Shown: positions 53,921 through 61,581 of the stretch, piece after piece
How positions within the stretch are numbered: position 1 is the first letter of the stretch
Layout: the number at the start of each line of letters is the position of its first letter
Notes under the pieces: model-generated
Databases searched by the model: none
Told to the model about the DNA's origin: nothing
Seen by the model: the letters and a program-made list of their open reading frames with translations, nothing else
Assembly: GCF_016406085.1 (NCBI RefSeq)
Contig: NZ_JAEHFJ010000009.1
Location: 62,001-126,000 of the forward strand
Source: Aureibaculum flavum
Lineage (GTDB): Bacteria; Bacteroidota; Bacteroidia; Flavobacteriales; Flavobacteriaceae
Direction of reading: 5' to 3'
DNA: 64,000 nucleotides
Made by a program: the position numbers and the translations under genes

Positions 53921-55003
53921 ATGATTCATAAATTAATGTCAAAGAAAAAACCGAGCTTTCCTATTTCAGAGAAGCTTTCTGCTTATTTGACAAGGCATGG
54001 TAGAAATATAAAGATTCCTATTTTTTATGATGATTTATTACGTTTTCAAGGAGCAATAGAGATTTTTGATGAAGATGGTAATGATACGCTATGGGTTAGT
54101 GTTTTTTTTGCAGAACACGAGCGTAATGAAATTGAGTTTAGTTTAAAGCAAATTTATACTATTTTAAATGCAGATGGAAGCGATACGTTAATACCCTATT
54201 TAAATATTGATAGTATAGATTTTTGCACTTTTGGTAACTCGAAACCATTTAGGATAAAGGTGAGAAATATTTTAAATGATATATACACTTATTTTTATGT
54301 TAAGAGTGCAGATGCATCTCGAATTTATGGATTAGAATTAGAGCATTTATTATCACCAAACTACATTTATTTCTTAGTATATAAAGATACATTAATTGAA
54401 GAGCATATTTCTGGCATACCAGGCGATACTTTTATTGAACATCATTTAGATCAATGTTCAGAACAAGATAAAAGGACCATTGCTAAAGAGTTTGTAAAGT
54501 TTAATGAACGCTGTTTTGTGCGTTTGCTGGGTGACATGCGGTCATATAATTATGTAATGGTACTAACTCATGATTTTGATAGAATACTCTATAGAATTAG
54601 GGCAATTGATTTTGATCAACAAAGTTATGAAGGGAATCCAAAAGTATATAAACCTCAGTTTTTAAAGGAAAATAATAAATTGGTAGAAATGACTTTAGAT
54701 TTGCTACGTCAAGAATCTATTGACCAATATAAATTAGAAGAACGTTCGCTATTAGCAAAAAGAGCGGCAAGTGAAGACACTCGTTTGAGTGAAATGTTAG
54801 ATTGTATGTGCAAAGATGTAATATCAACACCAGAGAAGGTCACGGAACTTATAGAAGGATTGTTTGAACTTACTGGTGATGTTGAATTTAAGAAAGCAAA
54901 TAATATGGGTGACATATTAAAAAGTGCTTTAGGTTTTGTTGGCCGAAATTATGAAAATCTAAATCCTCATATTATTAGAAATAATCAAGTTGATGATATT
55001 TAA
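53921..55003 (+). CDS. Hypothetical protein, 360 aa, with kinase-like residue spacing
   Basis: Not assigned to a family. Cytoplasmic, no signal peptide or membrane span. N-terminal part (1-100) is beta-rich. In the middle the order of residues recalls a protein-kinase-like or aminoglycoside-phosphotransferase fold: Lys128 in YFYVKSAD, Glu139/Glu141 in YGLELEHLL, a hinge-like YKDTLIEEHISGIPGD, then RLLGDMRSYNYVMV (Asp205 and Asn210, as in GDxxxxN catalytic loops) and RAIDFDQQSYEG (Asp230/Asp232, like a DFD/DFG metal site). The C-terminal 120 residues are helical. The fold idea is inference; the residues are seen. Stands alone between the dipeptidase and nuclease genes. Confidence 0.85.
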   Translation: MIHKLMSKKKPSFPISEKLSAYLTRHGRNIKIPIFYDDLLRFQGAIEIFDEDGNDTLWVSVFFAEHERNEIEFSLKQIYTILNADGSDTLIPYLNIDSIDFCTFGNSKPFRIKVRNILNDIYTYFYVKSADASRIYGLELEHLLSPNYIYFLVYKDTLIEEHISGIPGDTFIEHHLDQCSEQDKRTIAKEFVKFNERCFVRLLGDMRSYNYVMVLTHDFDRILYRIRAIDFDQQSYEGNPKVYKPQFLKENNKLVEMTLDLLRQESIDQYKLEERSLLAKRAASEDTRLSEMLDCMCKDVISTPEKVTELIEGLFELTGDVEFKKANNMGDILKSALGFVGRNYENLNPHIIRNNQVDDI

Positions 55004-55014
55004 TTAGTATAATA

Positions 55015-55038
55015 TTTGCTTAAAATATATTAAGCAAA
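55015..55038. terminator. Hairpin between convergent genes
   Basis: TTTGCTTAA (55015-55023) pairs perfectly with TTAAGCAAA (55030-55038), 6-base loop. It overlaps the stop codon of the S1/P1 nuclease gene and begins 11 bp past the stop of the kinase-like gene. There is no strong T-run on either side, so a terminator role is only likely. Confidence 0.45.
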
Positions 55039-55812
55039 AATATCATTTAACAATTCGGCTAATCTGATTCCAGCTTTTTGAAGTTGCTGTCTTACAGTTT
55101 TAAAGTGATCATAGTTATATTGGTAGCGTAAATTTTCACCAACTTTTACAGAAGCATAGACTTTTTTAGTAAGATCGTGTGATTCATTTACCCAATCAAT
55201 AACAGAACCTGCTTGAATAGCTTTTAATTGTGCTTTAGATAAGTCTTGTTCGTTGTCTGCCAATTCTAGGTAGCTCATTCCCCATTCATTGATCATATCA
55301 CTATCCCAAACGCGGTGTAAATTTGTGCCTTTACCAAACCATTGCACTTGTACTGTATTTCCACCTTTATCTTCAGCTCTACCAACATGCATAGGTTGGT
55401 GTAAGTCGCCCACTAAATGAACTAACAATTTTAAATAAAAAGTTTTGTCTTCTTTTGAGCTATTATCGTCTTTTAAAACTTCGACACATTTATTAATACC
55501 TGTAACCAAATCACCTTGTGGATTTTTTTCTGAGGTTTCATAAGTTTTATCAAAAGGCATATTCACATAATGCCATGTGTAAAATTTATTATATTTTTTA
55601 TCTGATTTTATCTCATCTCCATAAGTAGATACAAATGCTAGACTTTGACCGTCTAATAACTTGTCAATTTTTTTAAGCACACTTTTCTTTAAATGATTTT
55701 CAGCTATTTTCCCTGTAGTTCTGTGTCCAGTTGGTCCCCACTCAATAGAATTAGCAAAGATTGAACTTGAAATAAATAGGGCGGCTATAAAAAGTGAAAT
55801 TTTTGAGATCAT
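55030..55812 (-). CDS. S1/P1 nuclease
   Basis: Exported zinc-dependent single-strand nuclease/3'-nucleotidase, 260 aa. After the signal peptide (FIAALFISSSIFA) the mature part starts near IEWGPTGHRTTGKIAENHL, with the N-terminal Trp and His zinc ligands of the P1 family. Further ligands: FYTWHYVNMPFD, LLVHLVGDLHQPMHVG and NLHRVWDSDMI. Likely periplasmic, salvaging nucleic acids or phosphate. Candidate promoter 17 bp upstream. Single gene convergent with the kinase-like orphan. Confidence 0.93.
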   Translation of the reverse strand: MISKISLFIAALFISSSIFANSIEWGPTGHRTTGKIAENHLKKSVLKKIDKLLDGQSLAFVSTYGDEIKSDKKYNKFYTWHYVNMPFDKTYETSEKNPQGDLVTGINKCVEVLKDDNSSKEDKTFYLKLLVHLVGDLHQPMHVGRAEDKGGNTVQVQWFGKGTNLHRVWDSDMINEWGMSYLELADNEQDLSKAQLKAIQAGSVIDWVNESHDLTKKVYASVKVGENLRYQYNYDHFKTVRQQLQKAGIRLAELLNDIFA

Positions 55813-55828
55813 AAATAAAATGTTTCTA

Positions 55829-55836
55829 CAAAAGTA
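55829..55836 (-). promoter_or_regulatory. Candidate -7 element for the S1/P1 nuclease gene
   Basis: Minus-strand TActTTTG, 16 bp upstream of the start codon at 55812; short leader implied, no clear -33 TTG. Confidence 0.35.
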
Positions 55837-55925
55837 AGAAATAAATTGGTGATACTATTTGTAAATATCAAAAATAATGTTATATCTTAGCGATATCAAA
55901 ATAATATCATTTTAAATCAAATAAT

Positions 55926-56780
55926 ATGAAAGAAGAAAAAATTATAAAAGTGCCCAATGGTTATTTTATGCTGTTTTTAAGCCTCGTTTTAATAGTTGGA
56001 GGTATTTACGGTTTTGTAACTTTCGATATAGTCTTTATTGTCGCTGTTATTATAGGGATATTTCTTCTACCTGGCTTCTTTTTAGTCAACCCTAATACTT
56101 CAAAAGTATTGTTGCTTTTCGGTAAATATGTTGGAACTGTAAAGGACAATGGATTCTTTTGGGCAAATCCTTTTTATACCAAAAGAAAAATTTCTTTAAG
56201 AGCAAGTAACTTTGATAGTGAACGCGTAAAGGTAAATGACAAATTAGGGAACCCGATAATGATAAGTACCATTTTGGTATGGCGAGTGCAAGACACCTAT
56301 AAAGCGGCTTTTGATGTTGATAATTTCGAAAATTTTGTTCGGGTACAAAGTGATGCAGCAGTAAGAAAATTGGCAAGTTTATATCCGTATGATAATTTTG
56401 CGGATGAAGGGTTAGATGAAGATATTACATTGCGAGCAAGTGTTAACGAAGTGAGTGAAGCTTTAGAGCAGGAGTTGTCAGAGAGATTGGCAATGGCTGG
56501 TATTGAGGTGTTAGAAGCTAGAATTGGTTATTTAGCATATGCTCAAGAAATTGCAAATGCAATGCTAAAACGTCAACAAGCTACAGCGATTGTGGCAGCT
56601 AGACATAAAATTGTTGAAGGTGCTGTGAGTATGGTAGAAATGGCATTAGAAGAATTAAGTAAAAAAAATATAATAGATCTTGATGAAGACAGAAAGGCAA
56701 CTATGGTTAGTAATTTAATGGTCATACTTTGTTCTGATAAAGATGCAACGCCCGTTGTAAATACAGGAACATTAACATAA
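55926..56780 (+). CDS. SPFH/band 7 domain protein
   Basis: 284-aa membrane-associated protein. Two hydrophobic segments at about residues 10-55 (FMLFLSLVLIVGGIYGF, IVFIVAVIIGIFLLPGFFLV) are followed by the SPFH/band 7 domain (NTSKVLLLFGKYVGTVKDNG, PIMISTILVWRVQDTYKAAF) and a long helix rich in Ala, Glu and Arg (EQELSERLAMAGIEVLEARI, ANAMLKRQQATAIVAARHKI). SPFH proteins form large membrane microdomain scaffolds. First of six co-oriented genes up to 58712, including three tiny ones; this linkage suggests a membrane-organising complex of unknown function. Confidence 0.92.
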   Translation: MKEEKIIKVPNGYFMLFLSLVLIVGGIYGFVTFDIVFIVAVIIGIFLLPGFFLVNPNTSKVLLLFGKYVGTVKDNGFFWANPFYTKRKISLRASNFDSERVKVNDKLGNPIMISTILVWRVQDTYKAAFDVDNFENFVRVQSDAAVRKLASLYPYDNFADEGLDEDITLRASVNEVSEALEQELSERLAMAGIEVLEARIGYLAYAQEIANAMLKRQQATAIVAARHKIVEGAVSMVEMALEELSKKNIIDLDEDRKATMVSNLMVILCSDKDATPVVNTGTLT

Positions 56781-56792
56781 AATTTATTTGAT

Positions 56793-56891
56793 ATGTCAGG
56801 ATTTATATTTGGAAAAAAGAAAACAAAACTTCTAATCACCTTGGTTATTTTGTCCTTAATCTTAATAATTATAGGATTGTTATTTAATTAA
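56793..56891 (+). CDS. Single-span small membrane protein, 32 aa
   Basis: ATG 56793 to TAA 56891: a short basic head (SGFIFGKKKTK) followed by one strongly hydrophobic helix (LLITLVILSLILIIIGLLFN). It starts 12 bp after the SPFH stop and lies 9 bp before the next gene, so it is in the operon. No family is known to me. Size and position suggest a small subunit or regulator of the SPFH protein (inference). Confidence 0.6.
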   Translation: MSGFIFGKKKTKLLITLVILSLILIIIGLLFN

Positions 56892-56900
56892 ATATATAAT

Positions 56901-57059
56901 ATGAAAGAATACAAAGTAATCAATTGGAAACAAGGATTAACCGGTAATAACAAAAGGCTTGAAGATACTCTAAATCAACATGCACAATCAGGTTGGAGAG
57001 TTTGTCATTTGGCAGAACATACCGCTCGTATTGTTTTTGAAAGAGATAAAAACAGGTAA
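56901..57059 (+). CDS. DUF4177-like small protein, 52 aa
   Basis: ATG 56901 to TAA 57059. Sequence starts MKEYKVINWKQGLTGNNKRL and contains the DUF4177 pattern of a KxLEDxLNxxAxxGWRV motif (LEDTLNQHAQSGWRVCHL) followed by IVFERDK. Cytoplasmic. DUF4177 proteins are tiny alpha/beta proteins of unknown role. Spacing of 9 bp from the preceding small gene and 32 bp to the next supports an operon. Confidence 0.75.
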   Translation: MKEYKVINWKQGLTGNNKRLEDTLNQHAQSGWRVCHLAEHTARIVFERDKNR

Positions 57060-57091
57060 TTTGATGAAATTGATAAGTTAAAAGTTTAAAA

Positions 57092-57601
57092 ATGAAAATT
57101 TTTACAGAAAAACAAAAATTTAATCAATGGTGGCTTTATGCTATTATTGCTGCATTACTAATGTTTATGGTTATTCCCATCTTAATAAATTCTGATGATA
57201 TTGATGGTGATTTTGCGGCTAAAACTTCCTTGATAATTTCAATTATTTTGATAGCTAGTGTCGTTCTTCTTATTCGTATGATGACTTTACATACGAGGAT
57301 AGATGACAAAGGTATACATTATCGTTTTACTCCTTTTCAAGGAAAGCAATATTTAATAGTATGGAATGATATTAGTAAGGTGTATGTGCGAAAATACAAT
57401 GCCATAACTGAATATGGAGGATGGGGATTCAGAGGTTATATCTTTAAAACTGGCGGAAAAGCTTTTAATGTTATGGGAAATAAAGGTATTCAAATTGTAT
57501 TAAAAAATGGAAAAAAAATGCTCATTGGTACTCAAAAGGAAGTTGAAGCTGAACGTATACTAAATGTTTATAAATCTAAAATTATAAAATCTACAGCATG
57601 A
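57092..57601 (+). CDS. Membrane protein with PH-like C-terminal domain
   Basis: 169 aa. Two hydrophobic segments at the N-terminus (WWLYAIIAALLMFMVIPIL, SLIISIILIASVVLLIRMM) precede a soluble beta-rich domain (TRIDDKGIHYRFTPFQGKQY, IVWNDISKVYVRKYNAI, GIQIVLKNGKKMLIGTQ) typical of bacterial PH-like domains, ending in an amphipathic helix. Overlaps the hydrolase gene by 4 bp (ATGA). Function unknown; it is a membrane partner candidate for the SPFH protein. Confidence 0.8.
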   Translation: MKIFTEKQKFNQWWLYAIIAALLMFMVIPILINSDDIDGDFAAKTSLIISIILIASVVLLIRMMTLHTRIDDKGIHYRFTPFQGKQYLIVWNDISKVYVRKYNAITEYGGWGFRGYIFKTGGKAFNVMGNKGIQIVLKNGKKMLIGTQKEVEAERILNVYKSKIIKSTA

Positions 57602-58524
57602 AAATAAAATTGGCATTTATTGCTTTTTTTGTAATTCTTTTCAGTTTTAGTCAAGAAAACAATTTTATAGCAACGGAGCTCAATATTCCATCCGAAAAGG
57701 TGACTGTTAATGGTACGTTATTGTCACCTGAAAGTGACATAGTTCCGTTAGTAATTATTATCCCTGGTTCAGGAATAGTAGATAGAAACGGAGGTCAAGG
57801 AAATTACTTAATGCAATTGGCAGAAGGTCTTTCAGAAAATAATATTGCTACCTATCGTTATGATAAAAGCAGTATTATTTTATCAAAAAAAGAAGGGCTT
57901 AAAGAAGAAGATATTTCTTTAGATGATTTTATTAATGACGCCATTGCCGTGGTAAATTATTTTAAGGATCAATCACAGTTTTCTAGTATTACAATTGCAG
58001 GTCATTCGCAAGGTAGTTTGGTGGGCATGGTTGCTGGCCAATTACGTATTGATGGTTTTATTTCTTTGGCGGGAGCAGGAAGAACAATAGATAAAATACT
58101 AATTGAACAGGTTTCAGCTCAATCTCCTCTATTTAAAGGGGATATGGAAAAGACCTTTGGAATTATTAAATCTGGTAAAATTGATGAAGATTTTAATCCG
58201 TTATTGGTTTCTGTTTTTAGAAAATCATTGCAACCCTTTTGGGGATCTTGGATGAAGTATAATCCGCAAGAGGAAATTAAAAAATTAAACATTCCCGTTC
58301 TAATTGTTAATGGGACTAAGGATATTCAGGTACCAGTTACAGATGCTGAATTATTACATAAAGCAGATGAAAACTCTCAATTACTAATTATTGAAAACAT
58401 GAACCATGTTTTTAAATTGATAGAAAGTGAAGATAGAATGGAAAATATAAGCAGCTATACTAAAGCCGATTTACCAATTAGTAAAAAATTAGTCGAAGGA
58501 ATTTCAAAATTTATCAATCAATAA
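57598..58524 (+). CDS. Secreted alpha/beta hydrolase
   Basis: 308 aa with a signal peptide (IKLAFIAFFVILFSFSQ). Serine hydrolase fold: oxyanion region VIIPGSGIVDRNG, nucleophile elbow IAGHSQGSLVGMVA (Ser about 139; G-x-S-x-G), Asp in VNGTKDIQVPV and the His of MNHVFKLIE. Resembles the YfhR/acyl-peptide-like hydrolases that Bacteroidota export. Translationally coupled to the upstream PH-like gene. Substrate unknown. Confidence 0.9.
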   Translation: MKIKLAFIAFFVILFSFSQENNFIATELNIPSEKVTVNGTLLSPESDIVPLVIIIPGSGIVDRNGGQGNYLMQLAEGLSENNIATYRYDKSSIILSKKEGLKEEDISLDDFINDAIAVVNYFKDQSQFSSITIAGHSQGSLVGMVAGQLRIDGFISLAGAGRTIDKILIEQVSAQSPLFKGDMEKTFGIIKSGKIDEDFNPLLVSVFRKSLQPFWGSWMKYNPQEEIKKLNIPVLIVNGTKDIQVPVTDAELLHKADENSQLLIIENMNHVFKLIESEDRMENISSYTKADLPISKKLVEGISKFINQ

Positions 58525-58550
58525 AATTGATAAAAAAGTAGTTTAGTATT

Positions 58551-58712
58551 ATGTCAAAAAAGAAAGCATTTGCATTGCGGATAAATGAAGAGACTTTCAA
58601 AGCTATTGAAAAATGGGCTGCGGATGAATTCCGTAGTACTAATGGTCAAATAGAGTGGATGCTGCAACAAACGCTGAAAAAGGCAAAAAGAGATCCTAAG
58701 AAGAAAGAGTAA
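58551..58712 (+). CDS. Arc-like ribbon-helix-helix DNA-binding protein, 53 aa
   Basis: ATG 58551 to TAA 58712. N-terminal strand KKKAFALRINEETFKAIEKW followed by RSTNGQIEWMLQQTLKKAKR, the strand-helix-helix order of Arc/MetJ-type repressors; the family in databases is Arc family DNA-binding protein. Small basic C-terminus. It lies 26 bp after the hydrolase and is the last gene of the SPFH operon, so it may regulate that operon (inference). No toxin gene accompanies it. Confidence 0.8.
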   Translation: MSKKKAFALRINEETFKAIEKWAADEFRSTNGQIEWMLQQTLKKAKRDPKKKE

Positions 58713-58851
58713 GCTTAGCTAATTTTGTGTTTTAAGAAATAATAGTATACCCGTAGTAAATCTCACCTTTTTTTATTTTTCTACGAAATATTTTAATAAT
58801 CTATTAGACTTAGTTACCATACTAATGTTGAAGTGATTTTTTTACTTAGCC

Positions 58852-58879
58852 TTGTTTTTAAACATATTGCATATATTTG
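58852..58879 (+). promoter_or_regulatory. Promoter of the M14 carboxypeptidase gene
   Basis: TTG (58852-58854), 17 bp spacer, TAtaTTTG (58872-58879): the full Bacteroidota consensus arrangement. It lies 19 bp upstream of the start codon at 58899, implying a leader of about 10 nt. Confidence 0.7.
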
Positions 58880-58898
58880 AGGCACTAAAAATAATTCG

Positions 58899-61433
58899 AT
58901 GAAAAAAATAGTTCTCTTTGGCGTACTTTTTCTAATTTCAGTTACCACATTTTCTCAATCTAAATCTCCAAATGAATTTTTGGGTTATGAACTTGGAGAT
59001 CGCTTTACGCGACATCATCAAGTCGTAGATTATTTTACGCATATTGCAATCGAAAATGATAATGTAAAACTTATTAAGTACGGTGAAACGTATGAGAATC
59101 GTGCTTTAGAATTAGCATTTATAACAGCACCTAAGAATTTTTCTAAACTTGAAAGCATTAGAACCAATCATTTAAAATCTATTGGAATCTTAAACGGAGA
59201 ATCTAATTCAGATCTATCTATCGTTTGGTTAAGTTATAATGTACATGGTAACGAAGCCGTTAGTACAGAAGCCGCAATGAAAACCTTGTATGCATTAATT
59301 GACCCGAATAATGCTGAAACTAAAAAATGGCTAGAGAATACAATAGTAATTATAGATCCATGTATCAATCCTGATGGCCGAGATCGTTATGTAAATTGGT
59401 ATAATCAATATCAAAACAAACCTTATAATGTCAATCCTGATTCAAAAGAACATCATGAGCCTTGGCCAGGTGGTCGGGCTAATCATTATTTATTCGATTT
59501 AAATAGAGACTGGGCTTGGGCTTCGCAAACAGAAACACAATCAAGGTTAATAGAATACAATAAATGGATGCCTCACGTTCATGTAGATTTTCATGAGCAA
59601 GGTGTAAACAACCCTTATTATTTTGCACCGGCAGCTGAACCATACCATGAAATAATTACTGATTTTCAACGAGAATTTCAAGCCGAAATAGGAAAAAATC
59701 ATGCTAAGTATTTCGATAAAAATGGCTGGTTATATTTTACGAAAGAAGTATTTGATTTGTTATATCCTAGTTATGGAGACACGTATCCTATGTATAACGG
59801 TGCTATCGGTATGACGTATGAGCAAGGAGGTAGTGGTAGAGCAGGGTTGGGGATAATAACTGCTGAAGACGATGTGTTGACTCTTAAAGATAGAATTGCA
59901 CATCATTATACCACGGGGTTGTCAACAATTGAAATGGCTTCCTTAAATGCAAATAAACTACAACAAGAATTTGTTACTTATTTTAAGAATGCTAGAAATA
60001 ATCCCAAAGGGAAGTATAAAAGTTATGTAGTCAGCAGTAATAATTCAAAGGATAAAATTAATAGTTTAAAAAAGTTATTAGACCGTCATCAAATAAAATA
60101 TGGTTGGTCTACCGCGTCCAATTCTGTAAAGGCATATGACTATCAAAGTAACAAAACGAGATCTGTGAAAATTAGTTCAAGAGACATTGTCATCAACACA
60201 AATCAGCCAAAATCTAATTTTATAAATGCATTGTTTGAGCCTCAAACTAAAATTGTAGATTCGTTAACATATGATATAACAGCATGGGCTTTACCATACA
60301 GTAGAGGATTAGAGACGTATGCATTGAGCAATCCATTAGCAACAGAGTCGGTCCCTGAAGATGCGAAAGGAGCAAGTCCGTTAGGCGTAGAAAACCCTTA
60401 TGCGTATTTGGCGAAATGGAATAGTACTGTAGATGCTTCTTTTTTATCATATTTATTACAACACAAAGTAAAGGTTCGGTTTTCTCAATCGCCATTCACA
60501 GTAGAAGGAGAAGATTACGATGCAGGAACATTAATAATTACGAGAAGAGGCAATGAAAAGTTAGGTGAAAAATTTGACGCTATTGTGAAAGAAGCTACTC
60601 GAAAGTTCGATAGAGTAATAACTGGAGTGGCTACTGGATTAGTTACAAAAGGTAAAGATTTTGGTTCAAGCTCAGTAAGTTATTTAAAAGCTCCAAAAAT
60701 AGCGGTGCTTTCAGGTAGCGGAGTATCTTCTCTAGGTTTTGGTGAAGTTTGGCACTTTTTTGAGCAACAGATAAAATATCCAGTTACGGTTTTAGATACT
60801 GACTATTTTGGTCGTGTAAATTTAGATAAATATGATGTTTTAGTTTTACCTAGTGGCTCATATGCTAGCGTTCTAAGTAAAGATAAATTGGGAGAGGTTA
60901 AAAAATGGGTTCAAAAAGGAGGAAGATTGGTGGCTATTGATAGAGCTTTAAATACTTTTGCGGATAGTGATGAATTTAGTTTGTCGAACTTTAAAGATGA
61001 AGACGAGAAAAAAGATAAGGAAAAGGAGAAAAAAGCATGGAAAGAAAATTTAATTTTAGAGAAATATGACAATTTAGAAAGACAATCTTTATCTAATATT
61101 ATTACAGGAAGCATCTTTAAGGCAACAATGGATAATACCAATCCATTAGGTTTTGGATATGGAATAAATTATCATACCTTACGCTTAAACAGCAATCATT
61201 TCGCTTATTTAAACGATGGGGTTAATGTTAGTGTAATAAATAGTGAAAAAGATATAGTGAGTGGGTTTGCCGGTGTCAATGCTCTTAAGAATATTGAAAA
61301 ATCATTGGTTTTTGGGGTTGAGGAAAAGGGCAGAGGAGCCGTAATTTATTTGGCGGATAATCCACTATTTAGAAGCTTCTGGGAAAACGGAAAGTTGGTA
61401 TTTTGTAATGCCATTTTTATGGTGGGACAATAA
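58899..61433 (+). CDS. Secreted M14 zinc carboxypeptidase with C-terminal amidotransferase-like domain
   Basis: 844-aa exported peptidase (signal peptide VLFGVLFLISVTTFSQ). Carboxypeptidase A-like fold at residues about 30-320: zinc motif HGNEAV (His116, Glu119), NPDGRDRYVNWYNQ (substrate Arg), third zinc His232 in HVDFHEQG, and the catalytic Glu in YEQGGSGRAG near 312. A beta-rich middle follows, then a class I glutamine-amidotransferase-like fold at about 600-690 (KIAVLSGSGVSSLGFGE, YDVLVLPSGSYASVLSKDK) without the catalytic Cys, and a C-terminal tail with DDEKKDKEKEKK. Such three-part proteins are common in Bacteroidota. Single gene with its own promoter. Confidence 0.92.
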   Translation: MKKIVLFGVLFLISVTTFSQSKSPNEFLGYELGDRFTRHHQVVDYFTHIAIENDNVKLIKYGETYENRALELAFITAPKNFSKLESIRTNHLKSIGILNGESNSDLSIVWLSYNVHGNEAVSTEAAMKTLYALIDPNNAETKKWLENTIVIIDPCINPDGRDRYVNWYNQYQNKPYNVNPDSKEHHEPWPGGRANHYLFDLNRDWAWASQTETQSRLIEYNKWMPHVHVDFHEQGVNNPYYFAPAAEPYHEIITDFQREFQAEIGKNHAKYFDKNGWLYFTKEVFDLLYPSYGDTYPMYNGAIGMTYEQGGSGRAGLGIITAEDDVLTLKDRIAHHYTTGLSTIEMASLNANKLQQEFVTYFKNARNNPKGKYKSYVVSSNNSKDKINSLKKLLDRHQIKYGWSTASNSVKAYDYQSNKTRSVKISSRDIVINTNQPKSNFINALFEPQTKIVDSLTYDITAWALPYSRGLETYALSNPLATESVPEDAKGASPLGVENPYAYLAKWNSTVDASFLSYLLQHKVKVRFSQSPFTVEGEDYDAGTLIITRRGNEKLGEKFDAIVKEATRKFDRVITGVATGLVTKGKDFGSSSVSYLKAPKIAVLSGSGVSSLGFGEVWHFFEQQIKYPVTVLDTDYFGRVNLDKYDVLVLPSGSYASVLSKDKLGEVKKWVQKGGRLVAIDRALNTFADSDEFSLSNFKDEDEKKDKEKEKKAWKENLILEKYDNLERQSLSNIITGSIFKATMDNTNPLGFGYGINYHTLRLNSNHFAYLNDGVNVSVINSEKDIVSGFAGVNALKNIEKSLVFGVEEKGRGAVIYLADNPLFRSFWENGKLVFCNAIFMVGQ

Positions 61434-61581
61434 AAACTTGTATTTATTTTTGACATCATTTGAAGGTATTTAATGAATGTCATAAATTAGTAATAAATAA
61501 AATTTGATGATTAATTAGATTTAATAGAGTTCATTGTGTTTTTGAAATAAAGCGTTAGACACCAAAATAAATTTGAAGTAA

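Noticed and set aside
61451-61482. Imperfect inverted repeat TGACAT...ATGTCA after the M14 gene
   Set aside because: No T-run and a long loop; too weak to call an operator or terminator.
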